Source: Malurus cyaneus samueli
Taxonomy: Eukaryota > Chordata > Aves > Passeriformes > Maluridae
Assembly: GCA_009741485.1 (NCBI GenBank)
Contig: CM019230.1
Coordinates: 7,653,163 to 7,717,162 of the forward strand
Length of the DNA: 64,000 bases
Direction: 5' to 3'
Positions 1-11,343 of the stretch are shown here, piece by piece (positions within the stretch are counted from its first letter, which is position 1; each line of letters starts with the position of its first letter). The notes under the pieces were generated by a model. That model saw nothing but the letters and a program-made list of their open reading frames with translations. It was not told the DNA's origin and made no database searches. A program made the translations under genes and the position numbers.

Positions 1-117
1 AAGAAAGATGGATAAACAAAAACAAAAAAAAAAACAACCAAAAACCACAAAACAAAAAAACCAAAAACAAAACCAAAAAAAACCTGCAAAAAAAAAAATA
101 AGAGAGGGGGGAAAAAT
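1..117. repeat. A-rich low-complexity sequence
   Basis: Long runs of A broken by C and G (AAACAAAAAC-like), then purine-rich DNA continuing to about 165. No target-site duplication or retroelement body is visible next to it, so I do not call it a retrotransposon tail. The short open frame starting at 118 is a by-product of this purine-rich composition. Confidence 0.8.
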
Positions 118-590
118 GTGGAGAAAGAAAAAAAGAAAGGAGGAAAAAAAATGTTAAAAGCACAAGATTGGCAGAAATCATTTTTCAAAAGAAAAGAGCT
201 TGGGGGTGGGGACGAGCTGGGAGAAGACTGTCAGGCTGTGGAAAAGTTTAATAAATTCCATGTCACTCTAAAGACCGTCATGTGCAGAGTTGCCCAAGGC
301 CAATAAAACCCGATAAACCTCTGATAGGCTGGCTCTGCTGCACGGGCACGCATTATTGCTTTGATACCTTACACAAAAATAGGGTGCTTTTTTGTTGGTT
401 TTGATATGGTAAGAGGCCTTGCAGTGTGCTGTTCTTTATAAGAGATATATATAAAATCCATGATAAAAACACCAAAGGATTTAAGTGTGTAGCTGTCATC
501 AGTTACTATTTAACTGAGCGAAACACGTTAAAAGCAGCAACAATACAATATAGCAGTGAACGCATGAGAACTCAGGCAATCTTCCTCCCA
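118..590. other. Non-coding DNA, nothing recognised
   Basis: Ordinary mixed-composition DNA between the A-rich start and the palindrome. No repeat, RNA gene or convincing exon was recognised. It has no counterpart beyond the far end of the palindrome, so the inverted symmetry begins sharply at 591. Confidence 0.5.
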
Positions 591-816
591 CATTTAAGAG
601 AAAGTGCTTTTTAAAACTGTAATCTTGGTCGGATTCACGGGGAGGGGGAGAAGGCAAGATGAAGAAAGCGCGGAGAAACATCTCTTATTTTTGTTTAACT
701 TCAGCAAGTTGTTTATTTGCTGGATGTGGCGAGCCTGGGAGTATTTGACTAATTTTTCTCCCAGGAATGGCTTGGCTGAAGGAAGGTGTTCAGCCTGAGA
801 GGAGCCTGGTTCTGAA

Positions 817-1703
817 CACAGGGTGGGGGTCTGGGGAGCACAGGATGAGGGGGTCTCAATGGGGAGCACAGGATGGGGTCTCAGTGGGGAGCACAGGATG
901 GGGTCTCAGTGGGGAGCACAGGGTGGGGGTCTCAGTGGGGAGCACAGGATGAGGGGGTCTCAATGGGGAGCACAGGATGAGGGGGTCTCAATGGGGAGCA
1001 CAGGATGGGGAGATCTCATGGGGAGCACAGAGTGGGGGTCTCAGTGGGGAGCACAGGGTGGGGGTCTCAGTGGGGAGCACAGGATGGGGGTCTCAATGGG
1101 GAGCACAGGGTGGGGGTCTCAGTGGGGAGCACAGGATGGGGGTCTCAATGGGGAGCACAGGATGGGGGTCTCAATGGGGAGCACAGGATGGGGTCTCAGT
1201 GGGGAGCACAGGATGAGGGGGTCTCAATGGGGAGCACAGGATGGGGTCTCAGTGGGGAGCACAGGATGGGGTCTCAGTGGGGAGCACAGGGTGGGGTCTC
1301 AGTGGGGAGCACAGGATGAGGGGGTCTCAATGGGGAGCACAGGATGGGGGTCTCAGTGGGGAGCACAGGATGGGGTCTCAGTGGGGAGCACAGGATGGGG
1401 TCTCAGTGGGGAGCACAGGATGGGGGTCTCAGTGGGGAGCACAGGGTGGGGTCTCAGTGGGGAGCACAGGGTGGGGGTCTCAGTGGGGAGCACAGGGTGG
1501 GGTCTCAGTGGGGAGCACAGGGTGGGGTCTCAGTGGGGAGCACAGGATGGGGGTCTCAATGGGGAGCACAGGATGGGGTCTCAGTGGGGAGCACAGGATG
1601 AGGGGGTCTCAATGGGGAGCACAGGATGGGGTCTCAGTGGGGAGCACAGGGTGGGGTCTCAGTGGGGAGCACAGGGTGGGGGTCTCAGTGGGGAGCACAG
1701 GAT
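817..1703 (+). repeat. 25-28 bp minisatellite, left arm
   Basis: About 33 head-to-tail units of 25, 26 or 28 bp. Each unit has GGGGAGCACAGG, then ATGGGG, GTGGGG or ATGAGGGGG, then GTCTCAGT or GTCTCAAT. Length variants come from one extra G or from the GATGAGG form, so the frame shifts between units and several overlapping open frames cross the array. Units abut without spacers. These frames encode G/S/Q/W/H repeats and are not genes. Confidence 0.97.
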
Positions 1704-1916
1704 GTGCCAGCCTGGGCAGCAGCAGCATCTCCTGTCCTCCCACCTTTGGGTGGCTCAGCCGGGTTCTGCCAGCCTTGATTTTCCTCCCTGGTCCTGTGTC
1801 CTGAACACCATCCCTGTGCTCCCACAGGGACCAGGGAGGGAAATCAAGGCTGGCAGAGCCCGCTTGAGCCACCCAAAGGTGGGAGGACAGGAGATGCTGC
1901 TGCTGCCCAGGCTGGC
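1704..1916. repeat. Non-repetitive hairpin core of the palindrome
   Basis: 1704-1798 and 1823-1916 are reverse complements, with a handful of substitutions and one extra G on the right (CACAGGACC against CACAGGGACC). The spacer is 1799-1822. For example, left TGGCTCAGCCGGGTTCTGCC pairs with right-arm TGGCTCAAGCGGGCTCTGCC. As single-stranded DNA or RNA this would form a ~95 bp stem before the flanking arrays pair. Confidence 0.9.
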
Positions 1917-3489
1917 ACATCCTGTGCTCCCCACTGAGACCCCCACCCTGTGCTCCCCACTGAGACCCCCATCCTGTGCTCCCCATTGAGACCCCATCCT
2001 GTGCTCCCCACTGAGACCCCATCCTGTGCTCCCCATTGAGACCCCCATCCTGTGCTCCCCATTGAGACCCCCATCCTGTGCTCCCCACTGAGACCCCCAT
2101 CCTGTGCTCCCCACTGAGACCCCATCCTGTGCTCCCCATTGAGACCCCCTCATCCTGTGCTCCCCACTGAGACCCCACCCTGTGCTCCCCACTGAGACCC
2201 CATCCTGTGCTCCCCATTGAGACCCCCACCCTGTGCTCCGACCACTCTCCATGACCCCATCTTGCTCCCCATTGAGACCCCCATCCTGTGCTCCCCATTG
2301 AGACCCCTCATCCTGTGCTCCCCATTGAGACCCCCATCCTGTGCTCCCCACTGAGACCCCATCCTGTGCTCCCCACTGAGACCCCACCCTGTGCTCCCAT
2401 GAGACCCCCATCCTGTGCTCCCCATGAGACCCCCACCCTGTGCTCCCCACTGAGACCCCCACCCTGTGCTCCCCACTGAGACCCCACCCTGTGCTCCCCA
2501 CTGAGACCCCATCCTGTGCTCCCACTGAGACCCCCACCTGTGCTCCCCATGAGACCCCCTCCTGTGCTCCCCACTGAGACCCCATCCTGTGCTCCCCACT
2601 TGAGCCCCCCATCCTGTGCTCCCCACTGAGACCCCCCCTGTGCTCCCCACTGAGACCCCCACCCTGTGCTCCCCACTGAGACCCCATCCCTGTGCTCCCC
2701 ACTGAGACCCCATCCTGTGCTCCCCATTGAGACCCCCATCCTGTGCTCCCCACTGAGACCCCATCCTGTGACTGACCCCATCCTGTGCTCCACTGAGACC
2801 CCACCTGTGCTCCCCACTGAGACCCCACCCTGTGCTCCCCACTGAGACCCCACCCTGTGCTCCCCACTGAGACCCCATCCTGTGCTCCCCACTGAGACCC
2901 CACCCTGTGCTCCCCACTGAGACCCCACCTGTGCTCCCCACTGAGACCCCACCTGTGCTCCCCACTGAGACCCCATCCTGTGCTCCCCACTGAGACCCCC
3001 ACCTGTGCTCCCCATCTGAGACCCCCTCATCCTGTGCTCCCCACTGAGACCCCACCCTGTGCTCCCCACTGAGACCCCACCCTGTGCTCCCCACTGAGAC
3101 CCCATCCTGTGCTCCCCATTGAGACCCCCTCATCCTGTGCTCCCCACTGAGACCCCATCCTGTGCCTGCCCCCATCCGCTCCTTGAGACCCCCATCCTGT
3201 GCTCCCCACTGAGACCCCCATCCTGTGCTCCCCATTGAGACCCCCTCATCCTGTGCTCCCCACTGAGACCCCCACCTGTGCTCCCCACTGAGACTCCCCA
3301 TCCTGTGCTCCCCATCTGAGACCCCCTCATCCTGTGCTCCCCATTGAGACCCCCCATCCTGTGCTCCCCACTGAGACCCCACCCTGTGCTCCCCACTGAG
3401 ACCCCATCCTGTGCTCCCCACTGAGACCCCCATCCTGTGCTCCCCATTGAGACCCCCTCATCCTGTGCTCCCCAGACCCCCACCCTGTG
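1917..3489 (-). repeat. 25-28 bp minisatellite, right arm (inverted copy)
   Basis: The same unit as the left-arm array, read on the minus strand (CCTGTGCTCCCC then ACTGAGACCCC on the plus strand), with nearly twice the length. Units at about 1920-2230 and 3340-3475 are regular. Those at about 2235-3330 carry many one- to several-base losses, for example near 2760-2800 and 3160-3185. This looks like unpolished long-read consensus or decay of central units. Open frames on the minus strand across it are repeat translations. Confidence 0.95.
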
Positions 3490-3724
3490 TTCAGAACCAG
3501 GCTCCTCTCATGCTGAACACCTTCCTTCAGCCAAGCCATTCCTGGGAGAAAAATTAGTCAAATACTCCCAGGCTCGCCACATCCAGCAAATAAACAACTT
3601 GCTGAAGTTAAACAAAAATAAGAGATGTTTCTCCGCGCTTTCTTCATCTTGCCTTCTCCCCCTCCCCGTGAATCCGACCAAGATTACAGTTTTAAAAAGC
3701 ACTTTCTCTTAAATGATCTCTCTC

Positions 3725-3745
3725 TTTTTTTTTTTTTTTTTTTTT
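3725..3745. repeat. Poly-T tract
   Basis: A 21-base T run begins nine bases beyond the right end of the palindrome. No matching feature lies outside the left end, so it is not part of the inverted duplication. Confidence 0.9.
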
Positions 3746-3746
3746 C

Positions 3747-4244
3747 CTTTTCCTGGGTAGCCTAATTTAGGCTTTGTGTGGTGCCCTGTAATAAATTTCC
3801 TCTCTCAGACAATAGCCCGTCGCCTTCAGCTGCCTGCCCCTTCCATAACCCAGCGCCGATAAAGCATCGTCCCCTTCCCTTGCCGCTTCCCATCGCGGCA
3901 GCGGGTGATGCCAGGCTTTGCTGCCGGGGTGAAGGTGCTGCCGGGGTTTCCATCAGGATGTGGTGCCCTCTCTTTCCTCGCTGTCTCCCCAAATTTCAGT
4001 CCGCGGGCTCTGGCAGCCGTTCGAGCAGCCCGGGGCTGTGCGGGGCTGGCAGCGCACACCGCCTCTCCATCCAGAGCTTCTCCCTTCCTTCCCATCCCGG
4101 GACAGCTCCTGGAGGAGGAAAGGGGCACATCCAGAGCCTGGCTGCGGGCTGGGAGCGCTGCGGAGGGTTTGCAGGCTCTGCTCAGCCGCTGGGCTGCTGC
4201 TTCTGCTCTCCTGTCCCCACGAGTGAGCTCTGGGACCCCCAGCG
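3747..4244. other. GC-rich unique DNA, no gene recognised
   Basis: GC-rich with scattered CpG (for example 3840-4130). Overlapping open frames on both strands reach 156-215 codons, but they have low-complexity Ser/Pro/Leu composition, compete with each other, and show no recognisable domain. I treat them as chance frames. Confidence 0.4.
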
Positions 4245-4495
4245 TTAGAATGATGTGGAGCTGCTGGAGAGAGGGTCTGGAGAGGTATGGAGGAGATGCT
4301 CCAAGGGCTGGAGCCCTCTGCTCTGGAGCCAGGCTGGGAGAGCTGGAAGAGCTGGGGGTGCTCATCTGGAGATGAAAAGACCCCAGGGAGAGCCCAGGAC
4401 CCCTTCCAGGGCCTGAAGGGGCTTCAGGAGAGCTGGAGAGGGACTGGGGACAAGGGATGGAGGGACAAGACACAGGGAATGGCTCTAAGCTGAAA
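4245..4495 (+). mobile_element. CR1 LINE fragment (truncated at both ends)
   Basis: Matches the remembered avian CR1 3' region in order: AATGATGTGGAGCTGCTGGA, a 'GAGATGCTCCAAGGGCTGGAGC' block, GAGCTGGGGGTGCTCATCTGG, 'CTTCCAGGGCCTGAAGGGGCT', GGAGAGGGACTGGGGACAAG, and an 'AAGACACAGGGAATGGCTCTAAGCTGAAA' end. The terminal ~250 bp of CR1 with the ATTCTGTGATTCT tail is missing, so the copy is 3'-truncated or interrupted. Identification rests on family consensus from memory. Confidence 0.85.
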
Positions 4496-7187
4496 ACACT
4501 GCTTACCTCATCCTAAATCCTACACTCAGTCTCTGGCATTTCCATCTCCCTGTGTCGGTTATTGCCCCTCCTGACCAGCAATGGGGCCCTGCTGCACAGC
4601 TCTCTGTGCTTCCTGCCCCAGTCAGATGGCATTCAAATCTCTAAATACTAAAATTAAGAACTTTCCCTCAGCAGAGTGCACTGCACACGCTGCCCTTACA
4701 CATCACATCTCCATCTGCTGGGTGATGGTGATGGACCCACTGGGGCCCCTGAGTGCTGACATCTGCCCTGGAGAGCTTCTCCCAGCCCTCCTCTCTCTGT
4801 GGAGCTCCGTGCAGCCAGCCCGATTGTTGGCAGGGGTGAGCAGGGCACAGGGTGATGTTTTCTCTGAAAAACACTGAGAAAAGAGGCTGCTCCTCCAGCA
4901 GGGAAGAGGGGCAGCAGGACACTCCATGCTCAGGCACCAGGCTGCTCCCACCTCTCACCTGTGCAGGAATTCTCTCTAAAGAGTTTCTCTGCAGTTTGCC
5001 ATCGGTCCCCAAGCTTGGGGAGCCCTGGGGACACAGATCAGCATGGTAGGAACAGCACCCTGTCAGCTCAGTGTGCTCAGTACCTGTCACTGGTTTCCTT
5101 CTCTGCCTCTGGATGGGGATTGTCACTGTCCCTGAGCCCCGGGACAGCCGTGGGTGTGGGACACTGAGGCTGTCTGGGGTGGTGGCAGCATCCTTTCCTA
5201 CACAACAACGTTGCTGCTGTGCCGGGGTGGGCTCTCCCCCACTCCAGACACGCACAAGGATCTGCATCTGCTCGGCAGCACAGCCGCTGTTAGCAAAACG
5301 AGCACGCTGAAAGCACAATCCATCTGACCTATTTTCTGACATGCACCTTAGGAGGAGCTCAACTGTGCTCTGGCACTGCCTGGCAGCTGCACGGAGAATC
5401 TGGAGGGAGAGCTCAGCTGAGGGCCCGGGTGTCGTAACCCAGGGATCCATCTCAGCTTCTACAGAGAAGCAACCGCCAAAATCTTATTTATTGCAATTGT
5501 GCTCTTCCACCAAAATCCAGCTGTCTCACCTCGCACCATTTCACTCGCCCTCTTCTCATGTGAGATGCTTCAAGACAAAGCACACCTTGAGGGTGGCTGG
5601 CTGAGATGAGAGAGAGAGAGAGCTGAGAGGGGGGATGGATGATGGAGTCCAAGCCTGGAGCCACATCACCTCAAATGATGTCACCCCTGTGCTGGTGCTG
5701 CAAGCCCAGGACGTGAATCCAAAGAGCAGCACAGCCCTTTAGCTGTTACCCTGATCTGAAGCAGTTGTTCCCAAATAAATGCTCCAGGCGTGAGGACCAC
5801 GGCCCCCTTTGATTCGAAAAGCAAGCACGTAAGTGACAGAAAGTGACAACCCAGAGCTGCAGAATCTGCATGAAGCCATAAAGCAGAAGATGCTCCTGAG
5901 AGCTCGTTTTCCTGCAGAAGAAAACAGATGATGCTCGGCTGGGTAAGCTCAAGTAAAAAAAAAAAAAAAAGAGATAAAGCAGCATCATTAGAATGTAAAA
6001 AAGTCCAAGGAGCCAGCACATCGCTGTCTGGCAGCAGCTTCAAATGAAGATCTCACATTTTTCACCAAGCTTCAGAACAAAATTGATAAGATAGAAAATA
6101 ACCCCCCGTATTTGTGCCATTTCCATGGATTCATGATCTGACAGCTGCAAGCAGAGAAACAACCCTTCCTGGCAGGAAAATGAGTGCTGCTCCCCAGCAG
6201 GCCGTAATGACACTTTGCTGTGACCATGTCACACGGGCGCTTTCCTGCCCGGGCCAGTCCCTGTCTGTGCAATGCTGTGATTTTTCTCACAGTGTTACAT
6301 TTCTGTGATTAAAATAGGCACTAATGGAACAGCCACACATTTGGTACAGCAGGTTCGTGTCTGAAGTGCTTTCATCGAGCAGAAAGGAGCCGAGGCTGCT
6401 GCTGGGTGAGATCTGTGTGTGCTTTGGGTGCCCTGAGGTCCCTGAGATTGGGAACACAGCCTGGCACGACCCTGGTGTGCCCCTCCAACTGCAAAAAAAA
6501 CCACTTCTGCTCATGTACAGAGCATGCTGACTGAATGCAGCCCCTCATGCAAGGCTGCTGGTGGTCCCCAGACCTGTGTTTGCTGCATCTTGGGGTCTTC
6601 CCCTCAAACCCTGAGCCCACCCTTCATCCCCAGTGGGGTGTGACACTGGCCAGCCTGGACAGGGCCCAGCTGGGGAGGGTGCAGAGCCCTCCAGGAAGGA
6701 CAGATTTACCTGGGAATGGGCTGTTCAAGGTCTCTCCCTCTGCCAAGAGGTTACAAATGAGGTTTGCAAATGGCACCTGCAGAAGCATCAGAAGGGGCTG
6801 CTCCCACCTGCACCACACAGTTCTGGTTTGGAGCTTTTTGCCCAAAAATGCGGCAAGCACTGGGACATTGCACAGGACAGCACATATTTATCATATTTGT
6901 ACAGGAGACAGGATGGTTGGTGAAACCTGGACACGTGAAGAGGACTTTGGATGGGTGAAGAAGGGAAGTGACAGCTTCAGTGCAATCACCCAGAGCAGGC
7001 AACGAGCAGGAAAGGGGTTGGACCTGCCTCATCAATGGATCCTGAGGAAATGGGGGATCTGCACAAGATCCCAAAGTCCCAGCCCAAACCACAGATGACA
7101 TCTCCTACCCCAGCTTTTCCCACCTCCTGCCCTCAGCCAAGGCCCTGGAGGAGGGAGTTCCTTGCTCCGGCCACCCACTCTGCAATG
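4496..7187. other. Single-copy non-coding DNA
   Basis: No repeat family or exon recognised apart from an A16 run at 5955-5970. Open frames up to 260 codons (minus strand, about 4668-5450) have no recognisable domain and no codon signature I would trust. Confidence 0.4.
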
Positions 7188-7343
7188 TCCCTTCCCACCC
7201 CCTCTGCAATGTCCCTTCCCAACCCCTTTTCAGTGTCCTTTCCCAACCCCTCTGCAGTGTCCCCTCCCAAAGCCTCCAAAATGTCCCTTCCCAACCCTTT
7301 TTCAGTGTCCCATCCCAACCCCTCTGGAGTGTCCCATCCCAGC
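7188..7343. repeat. ~24 bp minisatellite
   Basis: About 6.5 units of 24-25 bp: a variable T/C-rich lead (CTCTGCA, TTTTCAG, TCTGCAG, TCCAAAA), then TGTCCCTTCCCAACCCC with substitutions. Units differ by several bases, so the array is old. Open frames in both directions across it (Pro/Phe/Ser-rich or Gly/Asp-rich) are repeat translations. Confidence 0.9.
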
Positions 7344-10300
7344 CTCTGCCAGAGGAGGAATATCAGAGGCTGAACTGCCTTGATATTTAACAGATCTCTC
7401 TCCACTATGCATTTCCTCTATTAAATAAAGAAATAAACCAGCATCTCTTTGCCCTGGAGAAGCTTTCAATAAGATGGATAAATATATATAATTAGCCAAG
7501 GAGAGAGCAAACTCCAGTGAATACAATACACCCTGTGAGACAACCCTCCATTAAAAGCCTCCTTGTTTAAACCTCAATATTTTAGCAATAGTGACAAAGA
7601 AACATAGAGAGAAGCATTTATTTTTCACTTTTTATTTAATCCCATCAAAGGGGTTGATCAGATAATTCCCTGCCAATTTCTCATGCCTTGGATATGCCAT
7701 CCCCTCTCCAAAAATTCAGGTTTTCCCAGTTTCCCTTTAGGAGCTGGAGACCAAAAAACTCTGATGGAGATTTCCTGCTTCTGCAATCTGCAGAGTCTCT
7801 CCTTGACCTCCTTATTTCGCTGTGAGGAATTGGCGGTAGAAGGAGGACGCTATGGGGGCTGATGCCCTACACCAAGAGCCATGGGCAACATGGGACAGTG
7901 AGGGTGGCAGAAGGGACCTGGCTGATGCCAGCACAGGCTGACAAAGCCCACATGTATTTATTTATGTGCCACTTTTGCAGATCTGCTGTCCCAGCTGTTG
8001 AAAACCGCCCTGTCCAGCAAAGCAGGGATAAAAATCTTCCCTCAAGAAGAGGACAGCACATCGTGGTGCTGCCCTTGGCTCGCGTGTGCCCGAGCCACAG
8101 CGGAACCCGAGTGCGTCTGATGAGGAGCTGGGGCACTGCTGCTCCACGTGCTCCTCAAATGCTCTATTTTCCAACCTAGAAAAATGGGAAGAGCCCACTG
8201 CAAGGGAGAACCAAGGGGTGAGAGCCAGTGAGAGGTTTGGCTTTTGCTTTGTTTCCTTGGGAGATGAGATCTGGAGTGGCTGCAAACACCAGTGCAGCTC
8301 CCGGGGGAGCGCACGGAGCTCCTTCCCCCTGCCCTGCAAACACCTCCAGCTCCCCGTGCTGCAGAGACCCCAGCCAAAGCTGTGTCATCACCAGCAGCAG
8401 CCCCCTTTCCAGGGCTGCTGTACTGAGCAGATCCAGAATATTTCCCCAGGGAAGAGCCAGTCATTCATTTGTGCTGTCTGCTAATTTAAAAATGTGAATC
8501 TCCGCTCTGTTCTGCACGCCAGAACTCAGCCTCTGACATTCAGACCGGTGTGAAATTTAAATGCAGGCTGGAGCAGTGTTCTCAGGGCACAGCAAGGGGA
8601 ACAGTTGGTGGAAATGATGCTGCAAAGCCCAAGCTGAAAGAAAGAGATTGGCAAAGTATGCACAAATAAAATGCAATATCTGTGGCTCAAGCCTTGGGGT
8701 GCACGAGATCCAAATCAGACAGAAAGGACCTGGACTCTTTCAGAGAAAAAGAAACATGAAAACCGGGGCATCTAAGCACAATTACTCCAGATTTTTTTTT
8801 AAAAAAGTGAGGTTTTTTGAGTTAAAAGTTGCAGAACTGCCACTTTTTTAGAGAGCAGATCAGAGGTAGGACTCACATCTGTGAAGTCACAATGCACACA
8901 GCCCTCAACAACTCTTTCTTGCCCTGTTCTGATTCTGTTGTACACAGGAAAAGGCAATTCCTGACATTTTAAGGTCTCTGTATAATCACCAAGTGGATTA
9001 TAATCACCGGAATGAAACAGAAGGTTAAGACCAAATACTCAGTTTTTGTCCAAGTTCAAACTTCACAATTCACTGCATCAGTCACCATCCAGAACCAGCT
9101 CCCCTCCTTTTTTATCTCAGCTTTTATTGAGCAAAAAGTGAACAAAACATGGCATAAAACACTAAGACCATTATTAGCTGCATTTCTGGTTTAATTTAGT
9201 TTACATTCTGAAGGATTTTTGCGAAGTTGCATGAAAATACTGCCATTTCCACCACGGTTTATCATTGTTATACTATTGCTACAATTACCTGTCATTACAA
9301 TCAAATTTATATCAGGACAAGAAAATGATTCCTCAGAAATTAAACAGCACTCCCTGGTGGGATAATTCCTTCTCCTGAACTTTCCAATAATGAAAACTGT
9401 AAGTAAATTTGCTGTAATTCAGACCACAAAAGACCCTCCACTGGTAAACCAAATTCTAACATTTTTACCAGGATAATAACTTAACGTTCAGCAGAAAATT
9501 CCCAAAGGTTTCTAAAGATTTAAGTGGGTTCCTACACCAGGTTATCACATCCCTAAGGAAGTCAGGCTCCAAAATCAAACAGCTGAGGTATTTTTGTGAA
9601 TTCCTCCAAAGCTTGTATAATGAATGGCCTTTGCAACTTTAGGCAAATAAATACCTTTGAAAAGAGGGAGTGGGGGTTTTCTGGACACACCTCCAGGGCT
9701 GACTGAGGATGCAGATGGACACAAGGACAGCCTGGCCTGAGGTTGGTCATGGTCACTGTGGGTGAGAGAGCTCTCAATTCACATTTGTGGTAAGACACAG
9801 CCACTGAGAGCCAGAATGCTGCAGTGAGGAACATGTGAAGAACATCCTTCTCAGCCTTGCTAGTCGATTATGACCTCCAGAACTTCCCCCTGACAAAAAG
9901 AATGCAATGCCTGACCCTCTGAAGGCCGTTTTCCCATTTCACAGGCACCCTGGGTAAACACATAAATGGTGTTCAGCTCCACAGCAAGGTTCCTGTCATG
10001 AGTTTTTAAAAGCTGGGTGCTTCATTTAAACCTGCACTTGAAAGCCGCTCTAAAATCAGGAGAAATAAGGATCCCTCCAGGGTAATCACTTTGATTTATC
10101 AGATTGGGATCAATTGCCCTGTTCCTTCAGTGACTAAAGGCTGGCTACACAACCAGTTCACCTTTATGGCCAGGCTGCTGAGTCAAGGCAGGTCCATTCA
10201 GATTAAGGAGTCAAAAAGGGACATTTCCCCAGCCTGGAATGAATCTGCAAAGAGTGTTTTCAGCACAGACTGTCTGCACACCAGGAGCATGTGTGGGTCC

Positions 10301-10514
10301 CCATTTAAGAGCCTGTAATTTTTATTTTCTGAGTGCACCAAATTGAATTGCCCTACTGTGCGATTCTGCTTCAGAAACCTGAGTGCTGGAGGTGTGACAG
10401 GTTCCCACGACCTTCCCATATTGCTTTATGAAATGTCACTTGTCAGATGCCCAAATTTTCAGCACCTTGCAGGGTGGGCAGCCCCCTGACTCACCCCTCC
10501 CACCTTCACCGGGC
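7344..10514. other. Single-copy non-coding DNA
   Basis: AT-richer stretches at about 7380-7680 and 8640-9560 alternate with GC-rich DNA at about 8050-8450. No interspersed repeat or exon recognised. Confidence 0.4.
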
Positions 10515-10550
10515 ACTGGGGGACACTGGGGGACATTGGGGGACAATGGG
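10515..10550 (+). repeat. Short 10 bp tandem repeat
   Basis: Three and a half copies of ACTGGGGGAC with single substitutions. Confidence 0.85.
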
Positions 10551-10904
10551 TCAAGAAAAATGCAGAGACGGGGAGTGCTCCCGTGGGATCACAGTGCTAC
10601 TGGCCAGATGCCTCTGTCTGCATGAGCTGGGCATGAAGAACGGGTGAATCGAGCTCCAGCAGCACAGAGGGAACCGTTCCCAGCTCTGAGCATTGGGGTA
10701 TTTCCAAGGACGGAAGGTCCCGCCCAGCTCGGGGCACTGGAGTGACCGGGGGACTTTGCTGACACTCATTTTCAGGGATCATTGCCCTTGGACAGCCTCT
10801 TGTGCCAGCCCCAGGGCTGGGTGTTCTCCCCATGGCTCAGACCCTGCCCTGCCTTTGCCACATCTCCCTTACCCCCAGCCCTGGCTCTGCACCCACACCT
10901 GCAT

Positions 10905-11343
10905 TGATCCCTTAGGATTTCAGTTTCTCTATTTCCACGTCTCTGTACCCGTGATTATTCAGTGTTTAACTCCAGACTCCACAGACAGTGCTGAGCTCCT
11001 GCTCTCTCATTTTTACACAAAACAATTCCTCTGCAGCCCCAAACTCAAGGACACCTCCCTGTGCCAGGCCCCAAGAGATGGAAACAAGAGAGAATTGGGG
11101 GAGCCAAGTTGGAGTTTTTGACTGCATTGGCTGCAGCTGCAATTGGAGGATTCAGCCCCGATGTGCAAATGGACAAAAGTGAGAAAGGGTGAAAAAGCCG
11201 TGAGCCATTGTCCATTGTGGGTGCAGCCCCTGGCTGGGCTGGGACTGCCCTGAATGCACCTGAAGGCCCTGAAATAAATAGAACTGCTTTTATTCTCTGA
11301 ATTTTTTTCCAGCCTCTGTTTTAGGAGCTGGGTTTAGGCATCA
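10905..11343 (+). mobile_element. Solo LTR of an endogenous retrovirus-like element, copy A
   Basis: 439 bp bounded by TGATCCCTTAGG at the start and TTTAGGCATCA at the end, so it has LTR-type TG...CA ends with a near-perfect short inverted terminal repeat. It aligns along its length with 15373-15800: shared ACAAAACAATTCCTCT, AATTGGGGG and CTGCTTTTATTCTCT in the same order. A polyadenylation-type AAATAAATA lies near 11272, as expected for the R region of an LTR. No flanking internal retroviral sequence is seen and no clear target duplication was found. Family name not assigned. Confidence 0.75.

Larger units (their letters stand above)
591..3715. repeat. Large imperfect palindrome (inverted duplication) carrying a minisatellite
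   Basis: The left arm (591-1798) is the reverse complement of the right arm (1823-3715), around a 24 bp spacer at 1799-1822. The outer non-repetitive flanks, about 591-815 and 3490-3715, match almost base for base; I saw one substitution (CAGCCTGAG on the left against CAGCATGAG when the right arm is reversed). Next inward in each arm is a 25-28 bp tandem array. The innermost ~95 bp of each arm is non-repetitive and matches with a few substitutions. Identity stops at 590/3716, where the flanks are unrelated. The arms differ in length (1208 against 1893 bp) because the right array is longer. This is a genuine inverted duplication or an assembly fold-back; the substitutions lean slightly towards the former. 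Confidence 0.9.

Noticed and set aside
817..1703. CRISPR-like regular repeats
   Set aside because: Units of 25-28 bp abut directly with no spacers, and the DNA is avian. This is a minisatellite.
823..1989. 388-codon plus-strand open frame with Gly/Ser/Gln/Trp/His repeats
   Set aside because: It is the translation of the 25-28 bp minisatellite. All three frames stay open across much of the array and the sequence has no domain or conservation signal.
2150..3433. 427-codon minus-strand open frame (and similar ones at 1755-3002 and 2308-3105)
   Set aside because: Repeat translation of the inverted arm of the same minisatellite. Its register depends on noisy indels.
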